Positions 41,428-50,137 of a DNA stretch of 64,000 nucleotides are shown one piece after another. The position numbers were made by a program, and so were the translations under genes. The notes beneath the pieces are model-generated. The model was not told where the DNA came from, searched no databases, and worked only from the letters and a program-made list of their open reading frames with translations. The stretch covers positions 558,001 to 622,000 of the forward strand of contig NZ_JBDIVF010000003.1 of assembly GCF_039631355.1 (NCBI RefSeq). Reading direction: 5' to 3'. Each line of letters begins with the position of its first letter. Position 1 is the first letter of the stretch. The DNA comes from Uliginosibacterium paludis. Lineage in GTDB: Bacteria; Pseudomonadota; Gammaproteobacteria; Burkholderiales; Rhodocyclaceae.

Positions 41428-42239
41428 TGAAATCCGAGACCGCGCTGATCCGCGAAAGCCTGGCCGAGGCCTTGCCGGCCCCGGGCCTGATCGCCATGCT
41501 GCGCGAGGATGTGGCCTGTGTCTTCCAGCGTGACCCGGCTGCGCGCAGCACGCTGGAGTTGCTGACCATCTACCCGGGCATCCAGGCGCTCGTTGCTCAT
41601 CGCCTTGCCCATGCCTTGTGGAAGAAGGGCCTGCGCTACCTGCCCCGCCTGCTCTCCTTCATCAGCCGGATGATGACCAACATCGACATTCATCCGGGCG
41701 CCACCATCGGCCGGCGCTTCTTCATCGATCACGGCGCCTGTGTCGTGATCGGCGAGACCGCGGTGATCGGGGAAGACGTCACGCTCTACCACGGCGTGAC
41801 ACTCGGCGGCACTACCTGGCGGGCAGGCAAACGCCACCCGACGCTGGGCGACGGCGTCGTCGTCGGCGCCGGCGCCAAGATCCTTGGCGCGATCACCCTC
41901 GGCAATCGCGTTCGGGTGGCTGCCAATTCCGTTGTCATTGACGACGTGCAGGATGGTGTCACGGTTGTCGGCATTCCCGGGCGAGCCGTCACGCCGCGCG
42001 AGCAGCGCCGTGTAGCCCCCGGCGGCATCGATCTCGACCATCACCAGATCCCCGACCCGGTCGGCAAGGCGATTGCCTGTCTGCTCGAGCGGATCGGCGA
42101 TCTTGAGCGCGAAGTGCAAAGACTCAAGGGCGACCCGCTCCCCGATCAGGGCGTGTGTCGCGACTGCGATGACACCTGTTCCCAACCTGCCTTCGAGGGC
42201 AGCCTGAAAGCGCCAAAGCAAGGAGTACGACATGGATGA
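41424..42239 (+). CDS. nifP: Serine O-acetyltransferase, nif-associated
   Basis: A 271-aa enzyme making O-acetylserine for cysteine synthesis. Left-handed hexapeptide repeats are visible: IDIHPGATIGRRFFIDHGACVVIGETAVIGEDVTLYHGVTLGG, then GDGVVVGAGAKILGAITLGN. Catalytic His in HGVTLGG and Asp/His of IDHG. A nif-linked copy (cysE1/nifP in Azotobacter) raises cysteine supply for Fe-S clusters when nitrogenase is made. Start overlaps nifV; the C-terminal part extends past the CysE core with a short Cys-containing tail (VCRDCDDTC). Confidence 0.93.
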   Translation: MMKSETALIRESLAEALPAPGLIAMLREDVACVFQRDPAARSTLELLTIYPGIQALVAHRLAHALWKKGLRYLPRLLSFISRMMTNIDIHPGATIGRRFFIDHGACVVIGETAVIGEDVTLYHGVTLGGTTWRAGKRHPTLGDGVVVGAGAKILGAITLGNRVRVAANSVVIDDVQDGVTVVGIPGRAVTPREQRRVAPGGIDLDHHQIPDPVGKAIACLLERIGDLEREVQRLKGDPLPDQGVCRDCDDTCSQPAFEGSLKAPKQGVRHG

Positions 42240-42564
42240 ACTGACCCAGAGACTCGCGAAGCTCTCGTCCGCCGAAGACTTCCTCGAGTTTTTCCAGATT
42301 CCGTTTGACCAGAATGTCATCAACGTCAGCCGTCTGCACATTCTCAAGCGCTTCTATCAGTACCTGCGCCGCGACGAGGAAATCACCCGGCTTGCCAACG
42401 GTGCGCTCTATGCCCGCTATCGCCAGCTGCTGGTTCAGGCCTATGACGATTTCGTGAGCTCCACACCCGCCCAGGAAAAGGTCTTCAAGGTCTTCCAGGA
42501 TACGGACGGCAAGCAGAGCGTCTCGCTCGACAGCCTGCGCGCCACCCTGCCCTCGGCCGCCTGA
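42232..42564 (+). CDS. nifW: Nitrogenase-stabilising protein NifW
   Basis: A 110-aa small helical protein: LSSAEDFLEFFQIPFDQNVINVSRLHILKRFYQYL is the NifW signature and the length matches. NifW binds the MoFe protein and protects it from oxygen or helps its maturation. Overlaps the nifP end by 8 bp; AAGGAG precedes the ATG. Confidence 0.95.
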   Translation: MDELTQRLAKLSSAEDFLEFFQIPFDQNVINVSRLHILKRFYQYLRRDEEITRLANGALYARYRQLLVQAYDDFVSSTPAQEKVFKVFQDTDGKQSVSLDSLRATLPSAA

Positions 42565-42569
42565 TCGCC

Positions 42570-43025
42570 ATGAAGGAAACCCGCCGTTTCCTCGCCAACA
42601 TGATCGTGCTGGAAGAGGAAACGGCCGCGCACTGCAAGCGGCTGGCACAGGTGGCGCTGGACGCCGGCGACGATGAGCTCGAGGCCTTCTTCCAGAGTCT
42701 GGTCGAAACCGCACAGCTCGATGTTACCGAAGCCCTGGCCGACGGCATCGAACGGAAGCATGCGACCTTCAAGCCGACGCCGGTCAGCGAATGCCTGCTG
42801 GCCGGGCCGGCGCGGCAGATGCGAACGGGATATTCGGCGCTGCTTGGCGTGCATTGTGCGGTGTCTTGCGCGCTGGCCCTGGTTCGCCGCAATCACGGCT
42901 ACTACGCCAGCATCGGCGCGAGTGCGAAGGATGCCGGCCTGCGCAGCTGTGCTTCCGGCTTCGAGCGCGAGCGGGCAGGCCACATCAGCGCACTGGAACA
43001 CTGGATCCTACGTTTGACCACCTGA
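42570..43025 (+). CDS. Ferritin-like (rubrerythrin-type) protein of the nif cluster
   Basis: A 151-aa helical protein. Residues EEETAAHCKRLAQVAL and FERERAGHISALEHWIL hold the Glu/His pairs expected on the helices of a ferritin-like di-iron bundle. Rubrerythrin-like genes are common in nif clusters, perhaps for peroxide removal or iron supply. It is 5 bp after nifW in the same operon. Several Cys (SECLLAG, VHCAVSCALAL) are unusual. Iron binding is inferred. Confidence 0.7.
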   Translation: MKETRRFLANMIVLEEETAAHCKRLAQVALDAGDDELEAFFQSLVETAQLDVTEALADGIERKHATFKPTPVSECLLAGPARQMRTGYSALLGVHCAVSCALALVRRNHGYYASIGASAKDAGLRSCASGFERERAGHISALEHWILRLTT

Positions 43026-43043
43026 AAACACAGAGAGAACATC

Positions 43044-43367
43044 ATGAGCAAGCCCGCCCGACACGTCTTCGTCTGCTCCCAGAACCGCCCCGCCGGCCAT
43101 CCGCGCGGAGCCTGCCAGCACAAGGGGGGCGGAGAAGTGCTCCAGGCCTTCTGGGGCGAACTGCAGAGTCGCAACTGCTGGGACAAGGTAGCCGTCACCT
43201 ATTCCGGTTGCCTGGGCCCCTGCGATCGCGGGACCAACGTCGTGGTTTATCCCGAAGGCGTGATGTACAGCAATGTCACCACCGCGGATGTAGGCGAGAT
43301 ATTCGATTCGCATCTGCTGGGGGGCACGCCGGTCAGTCGTCTGCTCACCCCGGAGGGCGTGTGGTGA
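43044..43367 (+). CDS. [2Fe-2S] thioredoxin-like ferredoxin of the nif cluster
   Basis: A 107-aa Shethna-type ferredoxin. Cys ligands: VCSQNRPAGHPRGACQHKG (first pair) and YSGCLGPCDRG (second pair). The fold is thioredoxin-like; nif-linked members donate electrons or help assemble nitrogenase (FeSII-like proteins can shield it from oxygen). 18 bp after the ferritin-like gene, GAGAGA ribosome site. Its stop overlaps the GTG of the next gene. Confidence 0.88.
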   Translation: MSKPARHVFVCSQNRPAGHPRGACQHKGGGEVLQAFWGELQSRNCWDKVAVTYSGCLGPCDRGTNVVVYPEGVMYSNVTTADVGEIFDSHLLGGTPVSRLLTPEGVW

Positions 43368-43852
43368 ATCTTTTCACCGGCGAATCCTCGGATGCCTTTT
43401 TCGGTGGCGAGGTGCCGCCGCTGGTGCGTCGCCTGCTTGACCAGGCGCGCACCGCAGCACCGCATGAAATGGAATCCCTGCTTTGGACGGCGCAAGTCAG
43501 CGCGCCCGAGTGCCTGCCGATCTACTACCTGCTCTACAAGTTCCACGCCCGACTGCGCCAGTACGAGCAAGCCGAGCGGGCGGCACTCAAGGGTGTCAGC
43601 GTCGCGGCGCGCCAGGCGGCGCTCAGGGATGACTGGCGCGCGGTCGCAGCCGGAGATGCCGACTTTGCCGCACCCGGGCCGGCGCGCTTCTGGCTCTTCA
43701 GCCTCAAGGCGCTCGCCTTCATCTACCTGCGCTCGCACCGCGCCGACGCTTCGCGCGAGCTCGTTGAAAAACTGCGTGAGCTGGATCCTGACCAGGGGCT
43801 GGGCGGTGAAGTGATCGCAGCCCTGCTTCAGGGTTCCGACAACGCCCGCTGA
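43364..43852 (+). CDS. Helical-repeat (TPR-like) protein of the nif cluster
   Basis: A 162-aa protein with GTG start overlapping the ferredoxin stop (GTGA). Begins VNLFTGESSDAFFGGEVPPLVRRLLDQA; helices with LLYKFHARLRQYEQAERAALKGV resemble tetratricopeptide repeats. No Cys ligand cluster. Conserved genes of this kind follow nif ferredoxins in other diazotrophs, role unknown; a scaffold in nitrogenase maturation is a guess. The open frame upstream of 43364 belongs to other genes and is ignored. Confidence 0.7.
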   Translation: MNLFTGESSDAFFGGEVPPLVRRLLDQARTAAPHEMESLLWTAQVSAPECLPIYYLLYKFHARLRQYEQAERAALKGVSVAARQAALRDDWRAVAAGDADFAAPGPARFWLFSLKALAFIYLRSHRADASRELVEKLRELDPDQGLGGEVIAALLQGSDNAR

Positions 43853-43872
43853 CTGACCTGAAGGAGCTTGCA

Positions 43873-44115
43873 ATGCCGCTCTATGATTTTCTCTGCGCCG
43901 ATTGCCACACTACCAGCGAACTGCTTGTGCGCAGCAGCGACGCGACACCGCTCTGCCCACGATGTGGCAGCACGCAAATGAGCAAGCAGATGGCCGTGCC
44001 TTCGCCGCCCGGCAAGTCGAAAGGCATCATCGCACGCGCCCGTGCGCGGGCCGCACGGGAAGGACACTTCAGCAATTTTTCGGCCTCCGAGCAGAAAAAA
44101 CTGCTCAAGACCTGA
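43873..44115 (+). CDS. FmdB-type zinc-ribbon protein
   Basis: An 80-aa protein: MPLYDFLCADCHTTSEL and TPLCPRCGSTQMSKQM give two CxxC knuckles of a zinc ribbon as in the FmdB/CxxC_CXXC_SSSS family. C-terminus is basic and polar. The family is called regulatory by early work, but function is unsettled. Last gene of the nifV operon, followed by a hairpin. AAGGAG precedes the ATG. Confidence 0.85.
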   Translation: MPLYDFLCADCHTTSELLVRSSDATPLCPRCGSTQMSKQMAVPSPPGKSKGIIARARARAAREGHFSNFSASEQKKLLKT

Positions 44116-44123
44116 AGGCGTGT

Positions 44124-44145
44124 CTGCCCGGCAAGTGCCGGGCAG
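44124..44145. terminator. Hairpin after the nifV operon
   Basis: Perfect stem CTGCCCGGCA / TGCCGGGCAG with a 2-nt loop, 8 bp after the fmdB-like stop. No T run follows, so it may be a weak or bidirectional terminator. Confidence 0.5.
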
Positions 44146-44201
44146 TCCTCTGGGGCATGGCGTGTGGTGCAGCACCGCGAGGCGGCTTGCACCGGACCTG
44201 C

Positions 44202-44555
44202 TTAATCGGCCGCTGCGGGGGCTACGCTGGCCGCGGGAACGCGTTCGATCTGATCCTTCTTGCCGAAGGTCGAGGCCAGGAGATGATTCATCTTGCTGAT
44301 CGCCCCCTTGAGCGCGTCAGCGGTGTTGGCCGCTTCATGCGTCACCGCGAGCGGCGGCAGGCCGGCAGGCCGCGCTTCCATTGCGCAGCGGTGATCGTTG
44401 CCCGAGCGCGGGCCATTCACGTCACGCATGTGTACTTCGACCCGGGTCAGCCGGGTCCGGTAATGCCTGAGTCCGTTTTCCACCTCGGCGGCAAGGCTGG
44501 CGATCACGCCGTTGCGGTCTGCTGCGCGGGTATCGATGCTGATTTCTACTTTCAT
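44202..44555 (-). CDS. Ribosome hibernation factor-like protein (HPF/RaiA family)
   Basis: A 117-aa protein. MKVEISIDTRAADRNGVIASLAAEVENGLRHYRTRLTRVEVHMRD and HRCAMEARPAGLPPLAVTHEAAN match the beta-alpha-beta-beta-beta-alpha fold of short HPF/RaiA, which bind the 30S subunit decoding centre. Start at 44555 follows AGGAGG at 5 bases; the six codons upstream in frame cover that site and are rejected. Convergent with the nifV operon. Possibly a second hpf copy besides one near rpoN. Confidence 0.78.
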   Translation of the reverse strand: MKVEISIDTRAADRNGVIASLAAEVENGLRHYRTRLTRVEVHMRDVNGPRSGNDHRCAMEARPAGLPPLAVTHEAANTADALKGAISKMNHLLASTFGKKDQIERVPAASVAPAAAD

Positions 44556-44943
44556 ATAACCTCCTGGACTCACTTCAGTTCGGTTGATACACCCTCACAC
44601 CGGACTGGATCCGCCGCGGCCTTGCGACCCTGGCGAGCAGCGCCGGTATGAATGTGATAACGGATTGCGCCCGGAGTTCCTTTGGGGGCGTGTTCTTTTT
44701 TGCTGCAGTTGCGGCGTTCGCTCCGTGCCGGCCGATTGGCCAACCTCCGCTCCTCCAACTTTGGAGCGCGCAGGTCAGCCATTGCGGAAACTCCCAATCC
44801 GGCCAGAAGGCTGTAAGGGCTTCAGCCCGTCCGGAGAAATGCCGTTTCCCGCCCCACGGAAATCATGGGAATCGCCCGCTCGCGCTGCCTGCCCCCTCTG
44901 CGGTGGCAGCCCGGGCGCTTGCCCGAAACAGGAAAGGCCCGTC
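44556..44943. other. Intergenic region between hpf-like and FIST-MCP genes
   Basis: No gene I can support. A leftward 75-codon frame (44570-44797) ends before the hpf ribosome site, is very basic and lacks a ribosome site of its own. The rightward frame of the receptor stays open through part of this region, but the only good ribosome site, GGAAAGG, lies right before 44944. Divergent promoters are expected here. Confidence 0.5.
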
Positions 44944-46953
44944 ATGAAACTGCTTCGATCGCGTCAGGAAACCCTGGGTGCCACCGTGCTTGCCGGCACG
45001 CTCAGTCAGGTGAGTACGCAACTCGCGTCACTGCCCGGCCGCCCGAGCTTCATCTCGGGCTATGTGTCTCCCGATCTCGATATCAACGCTGCCGCGCGTG
45101 CCATTCAGGCGGCGCACGGAACCCTGCCCGTGCTGCTGTGCTCGACCGCTGGTGAGCTCTGCGGCACGGGGCCGAACCTGTATTGTCCGACCGAGGGGGC
45201 GCGGGACCATATCGTGCTGCATTGCTTTGACGATTCGCTGATCGAGCGCGCGGAAGTCTTCGCGATCCCGCTCGGATGCGAGGACCTGCGCCGCGGCAGC
45301 ATCGAGACCGGCGTGCGCGAGCGTGTCGCACGGATCGCGGAGTCGCTGCGCAGACAGCAGGTGACGATTCCGATCGACTATCGCGACACCTTTGCCTATG
45401 TGATGTTTGACGGGCTCTCCTCCTCCGAATCCTTTTTCATGGAAGCACTCTATGAGTCCGGCTGCTTTCCCTGCCTCTTCGTGGGCGGCTCGGCAGGCGG
45501 CAAGCTCGACTTCAAGGCCACCTGGCTGCATGACGGCCGTAACGCGCTGCAGAACCATGCAGTGATTGCCTTCCTCAAGATGGCACCGGATGCCCGCTTC
45601 GGCGTGTTCAAGAGCCAGAACTTCGAGCCTGCCAACCTGAGTTTTCATGTGATCCACGCCTCGGTCGAGCAGCGCACCATCAGCAATGTGCTTGCGAAAG
45701 ACGGCCGCGTGGTCTCTCTCGTCGATTCGCTCTGCGAAGCGCTGCATTGCGAACCGCAGCAACTGCTCGATCGCCTTGCGGATTATTCATTTGCCATTCG
45801 CGTCGGCAAGGAGCTGTTTGTCCGCTCCGTTCACAGCATCGATGTCGAGCAACGCCGGATGAACTTCTACTGTGACGTGGCCCCGGGCGAAGAGCTCCTG
45901 CTGGTCAAGCGGACGAGCCTGGTCGACTCCACACGCCGGGATCTGCAGAAGTTCCTCCAGGGAAAACCCGCTACGCCGGCAGCAGCGATCCTGAACGACT
46001 GCATTCTGCGCCGCCTGTGCAACACCCGAGAGCTGCCGGAAATGCAGTCCGTGCTGGGTGGAGCGCAGACGGCGGGATTCTCGACCTTCGGTGAAATCCT
46101 CGGGCTGAATCTCAACCAGACACTGACCGCGATTTTCTTTTTCAAGCTGCGCAAGGGCGAAAGCTTCCGTGACGACTATGTCGACAACTTCGTCATCCAC
46201 TACAGCGAGTTCAAGGCCTTCTTCATGCGGCGCCAGATCGGCAAGCTCTCCGGGCTTTCGCGCCTGATGGGCCAGCTGATCAACAACTACAAGCAGCAGG
46301 ACTATTCGATCCAGCTCGACGCCGAACTCTTCGATGGTGACATGGTGACGGTGGCGGGCGACCTCAACCAGCTCGGACACATCCTGCAGGCCGCGCAGCA
46401 GCAGCGCAGCGACATGTCGCGCCGGGTCGAGGCCTGTGTCCAGGAACTCTACGCATCGATGCAGGATCTTGGCCAACATGTGAGCGACCAGGAACGACTG
46501 GCGCATAGCGCGGGCGACACCACCAACACCCTCCGTCAGGGGGCCGAGCAGGCCGCTGGCAATGCGCGCCGGCTGGCCGACGCCAGCAGCCGGATCCGCG
46601 GGGTCGTCGAGGTCATCCAGCAGATCGCGGACCAGACCAACCTGCTTGCCCTCAACGCGGCAATCGAGGCGGCGCGCGCCGGTGAAATGGGCCGGGGCTT
46701 CGCGGTGGTGGCTGACGAAGTACGCAAGCTTGCGGAAAAGTCGCGCAAGAGTGCGGGAGAGATCGGGCTGGATATCGCCACGCTCGCCACGAACATCGGC
46801 AACGTGGCCAACGAGATCGAGCATCAGTCTAAAGAGGTGAACACGATCTCGAGCATGCTCGGCGAAATCATGAACCTCACCGATGGCACCTCCAGTACGG
46901 CCCAGCAGACCCGCGCCATTGCCGACACGCTCAAGCAGATGACCGAGGGTTGA
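44944..46953 (+). CDS. Cytoplasmic FIST-domain methyl-accepting chemotaxis protein
   Basis: A 669-aa protein. Residues about 20-390 are FIST N and C sensory domains (LPVLLCSTAGELCGTG, FVGGSAGGKLDF, DALF...-like C part), proposed to bind amino acids or other small ligands. The C-terminal third carries the MCP hairpin tip QIADQTNLLALNAAIEAARAGEMGRGFAVVADEVRKLAEKS. No membrane segment is visible, so it is a soluble chemoreceptor. The MCP part is short, about 220 residues after a coiled linker. Start chosen by ribosome site GGAAAGG. Confidence 0.87.
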   Translation: MKLLRSRQETLGATVLAGTLSQVSTQLASLPGRPSFISGYVSPDLDINAAARAIQAAHGTLPVLLCSTAGELCGTGPNLYCPTEGARDHIVLHCFDDSLIERAEVFAIPLGCEDLRRGSIETGVRERVARIAESLRRQQVTIPIDYRDTFAYVMFDGLSSSESFFMEALYESGCFPCLFVGGSAGGKLDFKATWLHDGRNALQNHAVIAFLKMAPDARFGVFKSQNFEPANLSFHVIHASVEQRTISNVLAKDGRVVSLVDSLCEALHCEPQQLLDRLADYSFAIRVGKELFVRSVHSIDVEQRRMNFYCDVAPGEELLLVKRTSLVDSTRRDLQKFLQGKPATPAAAILNDCILRRLCNTRELPEMQSVLGGAQTAGFSTFGEILGLNLNQTLTAIFFFKLRKGESFRDDYVDNFVIHYSEFKAFFMRRQIGKLSGLSRLMGQLINNYKQQDYSIQLDAELFDGDMVTVAGDLNQLGHILQAAQQQRSDMSRRVEACVQELYASMQDLGQHVSDQERLAHSAGDTTNTLRQGAEQAAGNARRLADASSRIRGVVEVIQQIADQTNLLALNAAIEAARAGEMGRGFAVVADEVRKLAEKSRKSAGEIGLDIATLATNIGNVANEIEHQSKEVNTISSMLGEIMNLTDGTSSTAQQTRAIADTLKQMTEG

Positions 46954-47186
46954 GGCCGGATCGATCCGCGCGCACGCTCGCCCGGCCTGCCAGTTGAAAC
47001 GCCGGGCCTTGTGCGCGGCCATCACGATCATGCCGTTTGCATCATCTGGACGCCCGGCGTGAGGGCCTCCACATCGCCGGGCACTTTCTCGCGACCCCGC
47101 TTGAGGTATCACCCGGAATCCCGTGCTGACAGCCGGCACTCGGCAGCGCTACAGTGGCGGCTCCGCTTCGATCTTTTCGCCACCGC

Positions 47187-47807
47187 ATGTCCGACATTGT
47201 CGCTGTCATCGACTTTGAAACCACTGGACTCTCTCCTGCGCACGGGGCACGCGCCACCGAGATCGCAGCGGTGATCGTCGAGAACGGCTGCATCGTGGAT
47301 CGCTACCAGAGCCTGATGAATGCCGGCGTACGCATTCCGACCGATATCGAAGCCTTCACCGGCATTACCAATGCCATGATCCGGCAGGCTCCGTCGGCCG
47401 ATGCAGTCATGGAAGCCGTGGCCGATTTCGTCGGCGACTATCCACTGGTAGCGCACAACGCGGCCTTCGATTCGAAGTTCTGGGATGCCGAACTCGCCCG
47501 CATCGGTCTTGCCCGGCAGCAGGGCTTCACCTGTTCGCTGCTGCTCTCGCGCCGCATCTTCCCCGATGCGCCCAGCCACCGGCTCGAAAGCCTGATCCGC
47601 CATCTGCACCTGCCTGTGAGCGGGCGATTCCACCGTGCGCTGGCGGATGCCGAAATGACAGCCGGGTTGCTGGGCCGTCTGCGCGAGGAGTTCTGCCGGC
47701 AGCACGCCTACCCCGACGCTCCCTTCGAAATCTTCGAGCATGCACAGAAGATTCCGGTCAGAAAACTCGGCGCCTTTGTGGCCGACGCACGCCGCAAGGC
47801 GCGCTGA
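47187..47807 (+). CDS. DnaQ-family 3'-5' exonuclease
   Basis: A 206-aa DEDD exonuclease. Exo I: VAVIDFETTGLSP; Exo II: LVAHNAAFDSKFWD; Exo III: HRALADAEMTAGLL (H-x-x-x-x-D type, DEDDh). Resembles stand-alone PolC/DnaQ-like exonucleases rather than the polymerase III epsilon subunit (which has a longer C-terminus). Start at the ATG giving MSDIVAVIDF. Its stop overlaps the ATG of the next gene. Confidence 0.88.
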   Translation: MSDIVAVIDFETTGLSPAHGARATEIAAVIVENGCIVDRYQSLMNAGVRIPTDIEAFTGITNAMIRQAPSADAVMEAVADFVGDYPLVAHNAAFDSKFWDAELARIGLARQQGFTCSLLLSRRIFPDAPSHRLESLIRHLHLPVSGRFHRALADAEMTAGLLGRLREEFCRQHAYPDAPFEIFEHAQKIPVRKLGAFVADARRKAR

Positions 47808-48414
47808 TGACAGGGCACGTCCGCCGCTTGCGCATGCCCCTTGTACGCGACCCGCTCGAACATCGCCTTCTTGAAATGCTTCGAGCCAGCGCCTGGTTCA
47901 TGGACGCCCTGGTCACGGTTCGCGATCTGGAACTCGGCAGCTGGTGCATCGGTGCTGGTGCGATCCGGAATCTCGTCTGGGATGCCCTGCACGGCAAGGC
48001 TGAACCCTCTGCCCTCTCCGATGTGGACGTGGTGCATTTCGATGCCAGCGATCTCTCCCGCGAGCAGGATCTTGCCCTGCAAGCCAAGTTGTGCGAGCGG
48101 CGGCCGGCCATCCCCTGGGAAGTCACCAATCAGGCCGGCGTTCATCTGTGGTTCGAAGCCTGTTCGGCCATGCCGTCGATCCGCTCGGCTCGCTGCACGA
48201 AGCGGTAGCCTGCTGGCCGGAATACGCAACAGCACTCGGCGTCACGCTTGCCAAGGACGACAGCCTGAGCCTCATCGCGCCCCATGGCCTTGAAGATCTG
48301 TTCGGCATGATGATCCGCCGCAACCCGGCCAGAGTCAGTCTCGACACCTGCCACGAGCGGATCCGGCAGAAGCGTTACACCGAGCGCTGGCCGCGCGTTC
48401 GCATCGTTCCGTGA
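47807..48414 (+). pseudogene. Nucleotidyltransferase-like (DUF925) gene with a frameshift
   Basis: First frame: GSWCIGAGAIRNLVWDALHG, SALSDVDVVHFDASDLS, PWEVTNQAGVHLWFEA. This is the nucleotidyltransferase-like DUF925 family (GAGxxRNLVWD, SDVDVVYFD). The frame then diverges and stops at 48208. From about 48160 the +2 frame carries the missing C-terminus: LFGHAVDPLGSLHEAVACWPEYATALGV...IAPHGLEDLFGMMIRRNPARVS...QKRYTERWPRVRIVP. A single-base loss near 48160 (GAAGCC-TGTTC) explains it. Either a real recent mutation or a sequencing error; otherwise the gene is intact. Confidence 0.85.
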
Positions 48415-48504
48415 TGAGGCCCCTCTGCTCAGCGCGCGCTGATGTTATGCGGCACAATTCATCGCTATAGCAAGTAGCGCCCATCAGCCAAAAGGAGAAC
48501 CGCT

Positions 48505-49134
48505 ATGGAACTGTTCACCGCAATCCTGAGCATTGCCTTTGCGCTTGCTCTTGGGGCTATGAGTCCCGGCCCGAGCTTCGTCATGGTTGCCCAAACCTCT
48601 CTCGCCTTGTCCCGGAGGGACGGACTTGCTGCTGCACTTGGAATGGGGGCCGGTGGCGTTCTCTTTTCCAGCGCCGCGCTTCTTGGGTTGCTGGCCCTGC
48701 TGGCAGCCGTTCCTCTGCTCCATATCGCGCTGAAGGTTCTCGGTGGCGCTTACCTGCTCTACCTTGGATATCGTATTTGGCGGAGTGCTCACCAGCCATT
48801 GGTCCTTGGAGATACTTCTCTGCAAGGCCAGCCAACCCGCGTTTGGCGTTCCTTCGCACTCGGCCTATCGACTCAAGTGAGTAACCCCAAGACTGCTGTC
48901 GTGTATGCAAGCGTATTCGCATCGCTCCTGCCAGTAGAGGCTCCGCCGCTTGTACTCATCGTTCTGCCGATCATGATCTTTGTCATCGAAACCGCGTGGT
49001 ACTCCGTGGTCGCGGTCGCGCTGTCTGCACCGTCGCCGCGCGCGCGCTATCTCGCCTCCAAGGCGTGGCTTGATCGTACCGCGGGGGCCATCATGTCCTT
49101 ATTGGGCATCAAGCTCATTTTCGAGGCTCGGTAA
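48505..49134 (+). CDS. LysE/RhtB-family amino-acid exporter
   Basis: A 209-aa membrane protein with six hydrophobic helices. FALALGAMSPGPSFVMVAQTSLALSRRDGLAAALGMGAGG is the signature N-terminus of the family, and STQVSNPKTAVVYASVFASLLP the central one. Exports amino acids such as homoserine, threonine or lysine. AAGGAG 10 bases before the ATG. Monocistronic between a nucleotidyltransferase relic and a glyoxalase-like remnant. Confidence 0.92.
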   Translation: MELFTAILSIAFALALGAMSPGPSFVMVAQTSLALSRRDGLAAALGMGAGGVLFSSAALLGLLALLAAVPLLHIALKVLGGAYLLYLGYRIWRSAHQPLVLGDTSLQGQPTRVWRSFALGLSTQVSNPKTAVVYASVFASLLPVEAPPLVLIVLPIMIFVIETAWYSVVAVALSAPSPRARYLASKAWLDRTAGAIMSLLGIKLIFEAR

Positions 49135-49218
49135 CCGTGAGCCTGGGTGCTAACAAACTCTTCGAGAGGAATGAAGGGCGATCCCCCTTTACGCTGGAGT
49201 GAGTCAAATAGCCCTACT

Positions 49219-49329
49219 TTTAAATACCAGGACCGACATCCGTTCGCAGGAGGCTCTTCTCACTACGCTCTATACTTCGAAGATCCAAATGGCATCAAAG
49301 TCGAAATCGTAGCGCCGCCGGAAGCTTGA
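49219..49329 (+). pseudogene. VOC/glyoxalase-family C-terminal remnant
   Basis: The last 36 codons read FKYQDRHPFAGGSSHYALYFEDPNGIKVEIVAPPEA, the end of a vicinal-oxygen-chelate protein with a conserved DPNGIKVEI strand and metal-ligand Glu. Upstream coding sequence is absent or unrecognisable and no proper start exists. A gene-decay relic. Confidence 0.75.
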
Positions 49330-49417
49330 CTATTCCAACCAAAGCGTCCGCACGCCAGCCGAGTTTTCGGTTTTCATTCCCGGGTTTTTCGCTTCAGATA
49401 ACCTCCACGCAAACCTC

Positions 49418-49948
49418 ATGAATATCCGCCCTGCCGTGCCAGCAGACGCTGAAGCCATCGGCCATATTCGAGTGAACGCGTGGCGAGCTGCTTATGGCGG
49501 TCATATGCCTACCGAGTATCTGGCAAGCCTTGATCCGCAGGCAAACCTCGCTGGCTTGCGGGAAGCTCTCGCGTCACCAAAGCCTCCCTTCGTGCTTGCC
49601 GTTGCGGAATGCGACCAGAAGCTTGTCGGGTTTTCCATATCCGGCAGTCCGAGGTACGAAGCTGCACGTGACACGCTTGAGCTATGGGCGCTGAATGTTG
49701 ATCCGCGCTACTGGCGCAAGGGCGTGGGCAAGCGACTGGTTCAGGAGATGCTTCACTCGGCCAGCGCTGCCAAGGCATCCTGCGTGGAGCTTTGGTGCCT
49801 TCATGGCAACCTGGCCGCTATGGCTCTGTACGAGTCTTGCGGTTTTGTCCGCACAGGTGCCGAGCGCACTACAACGGCCTTGACCGGCATGCCGCTGAAT
49901 GAAGTGGCGTATGCGCAGGCGCTCAGCCCCATCCATCGAGCGGAATGA
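49418..49948 (+). CDS. GNAT-family N-acetyltransferase
   Basis: A 176-aa GNAT protein: NIRPAVPADAEAIGHIRVNAWRAAYGGHMP at the start, LNVDPRYWRKGVGKRLVQEML as acetyl-CoA motif A, and NLAAMALYESCGFVRTG as motif B. Substrate unknown. No near neighbour in the same operon. Ends 189 bp before the nif genes, a gap in which I see nothing specific. Confidence 0.88.
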   Translation: MNIRPAVPADAEAIGHIRVNAWRAAYGGHMPTEYLASLDPQANLAGLREALASPKPPFVLAVAECDQKLVGFSISGSPRYEAARDTLELWALNVDPRYWRKGVGKRLVQEMLHSASAAKASCVELWCLHGNLAAMALYESCGFVRTGAERTTTALTGMPLNEVAYAQALSPIHRAE

Positions 49949-50137
49949 TTTTTGAAGCGAGGCGGGACCGCCTTTTCACAGACCTTTCTTCAATGCATCA
50001 AGGGTGAGAGGCATGGAGAAATCGAGGCGGGTATGACATAAGGATCCAGTTTCCGATCGCCCATTCGGTCTGGCCACATGCGCCCCGCCTCGCGGGGGCA
50101 AGCTGAATCTTCCCTGGGTGCCGAGCTCGCCCCCCCT

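Noticed and set aside
44570..44797. 75-codon leftward frame before the hpf-like gene
   Set aside because: Highly basic, no ribosome site of its own and no motif; its end near the hpf ribosome site is probably chance.
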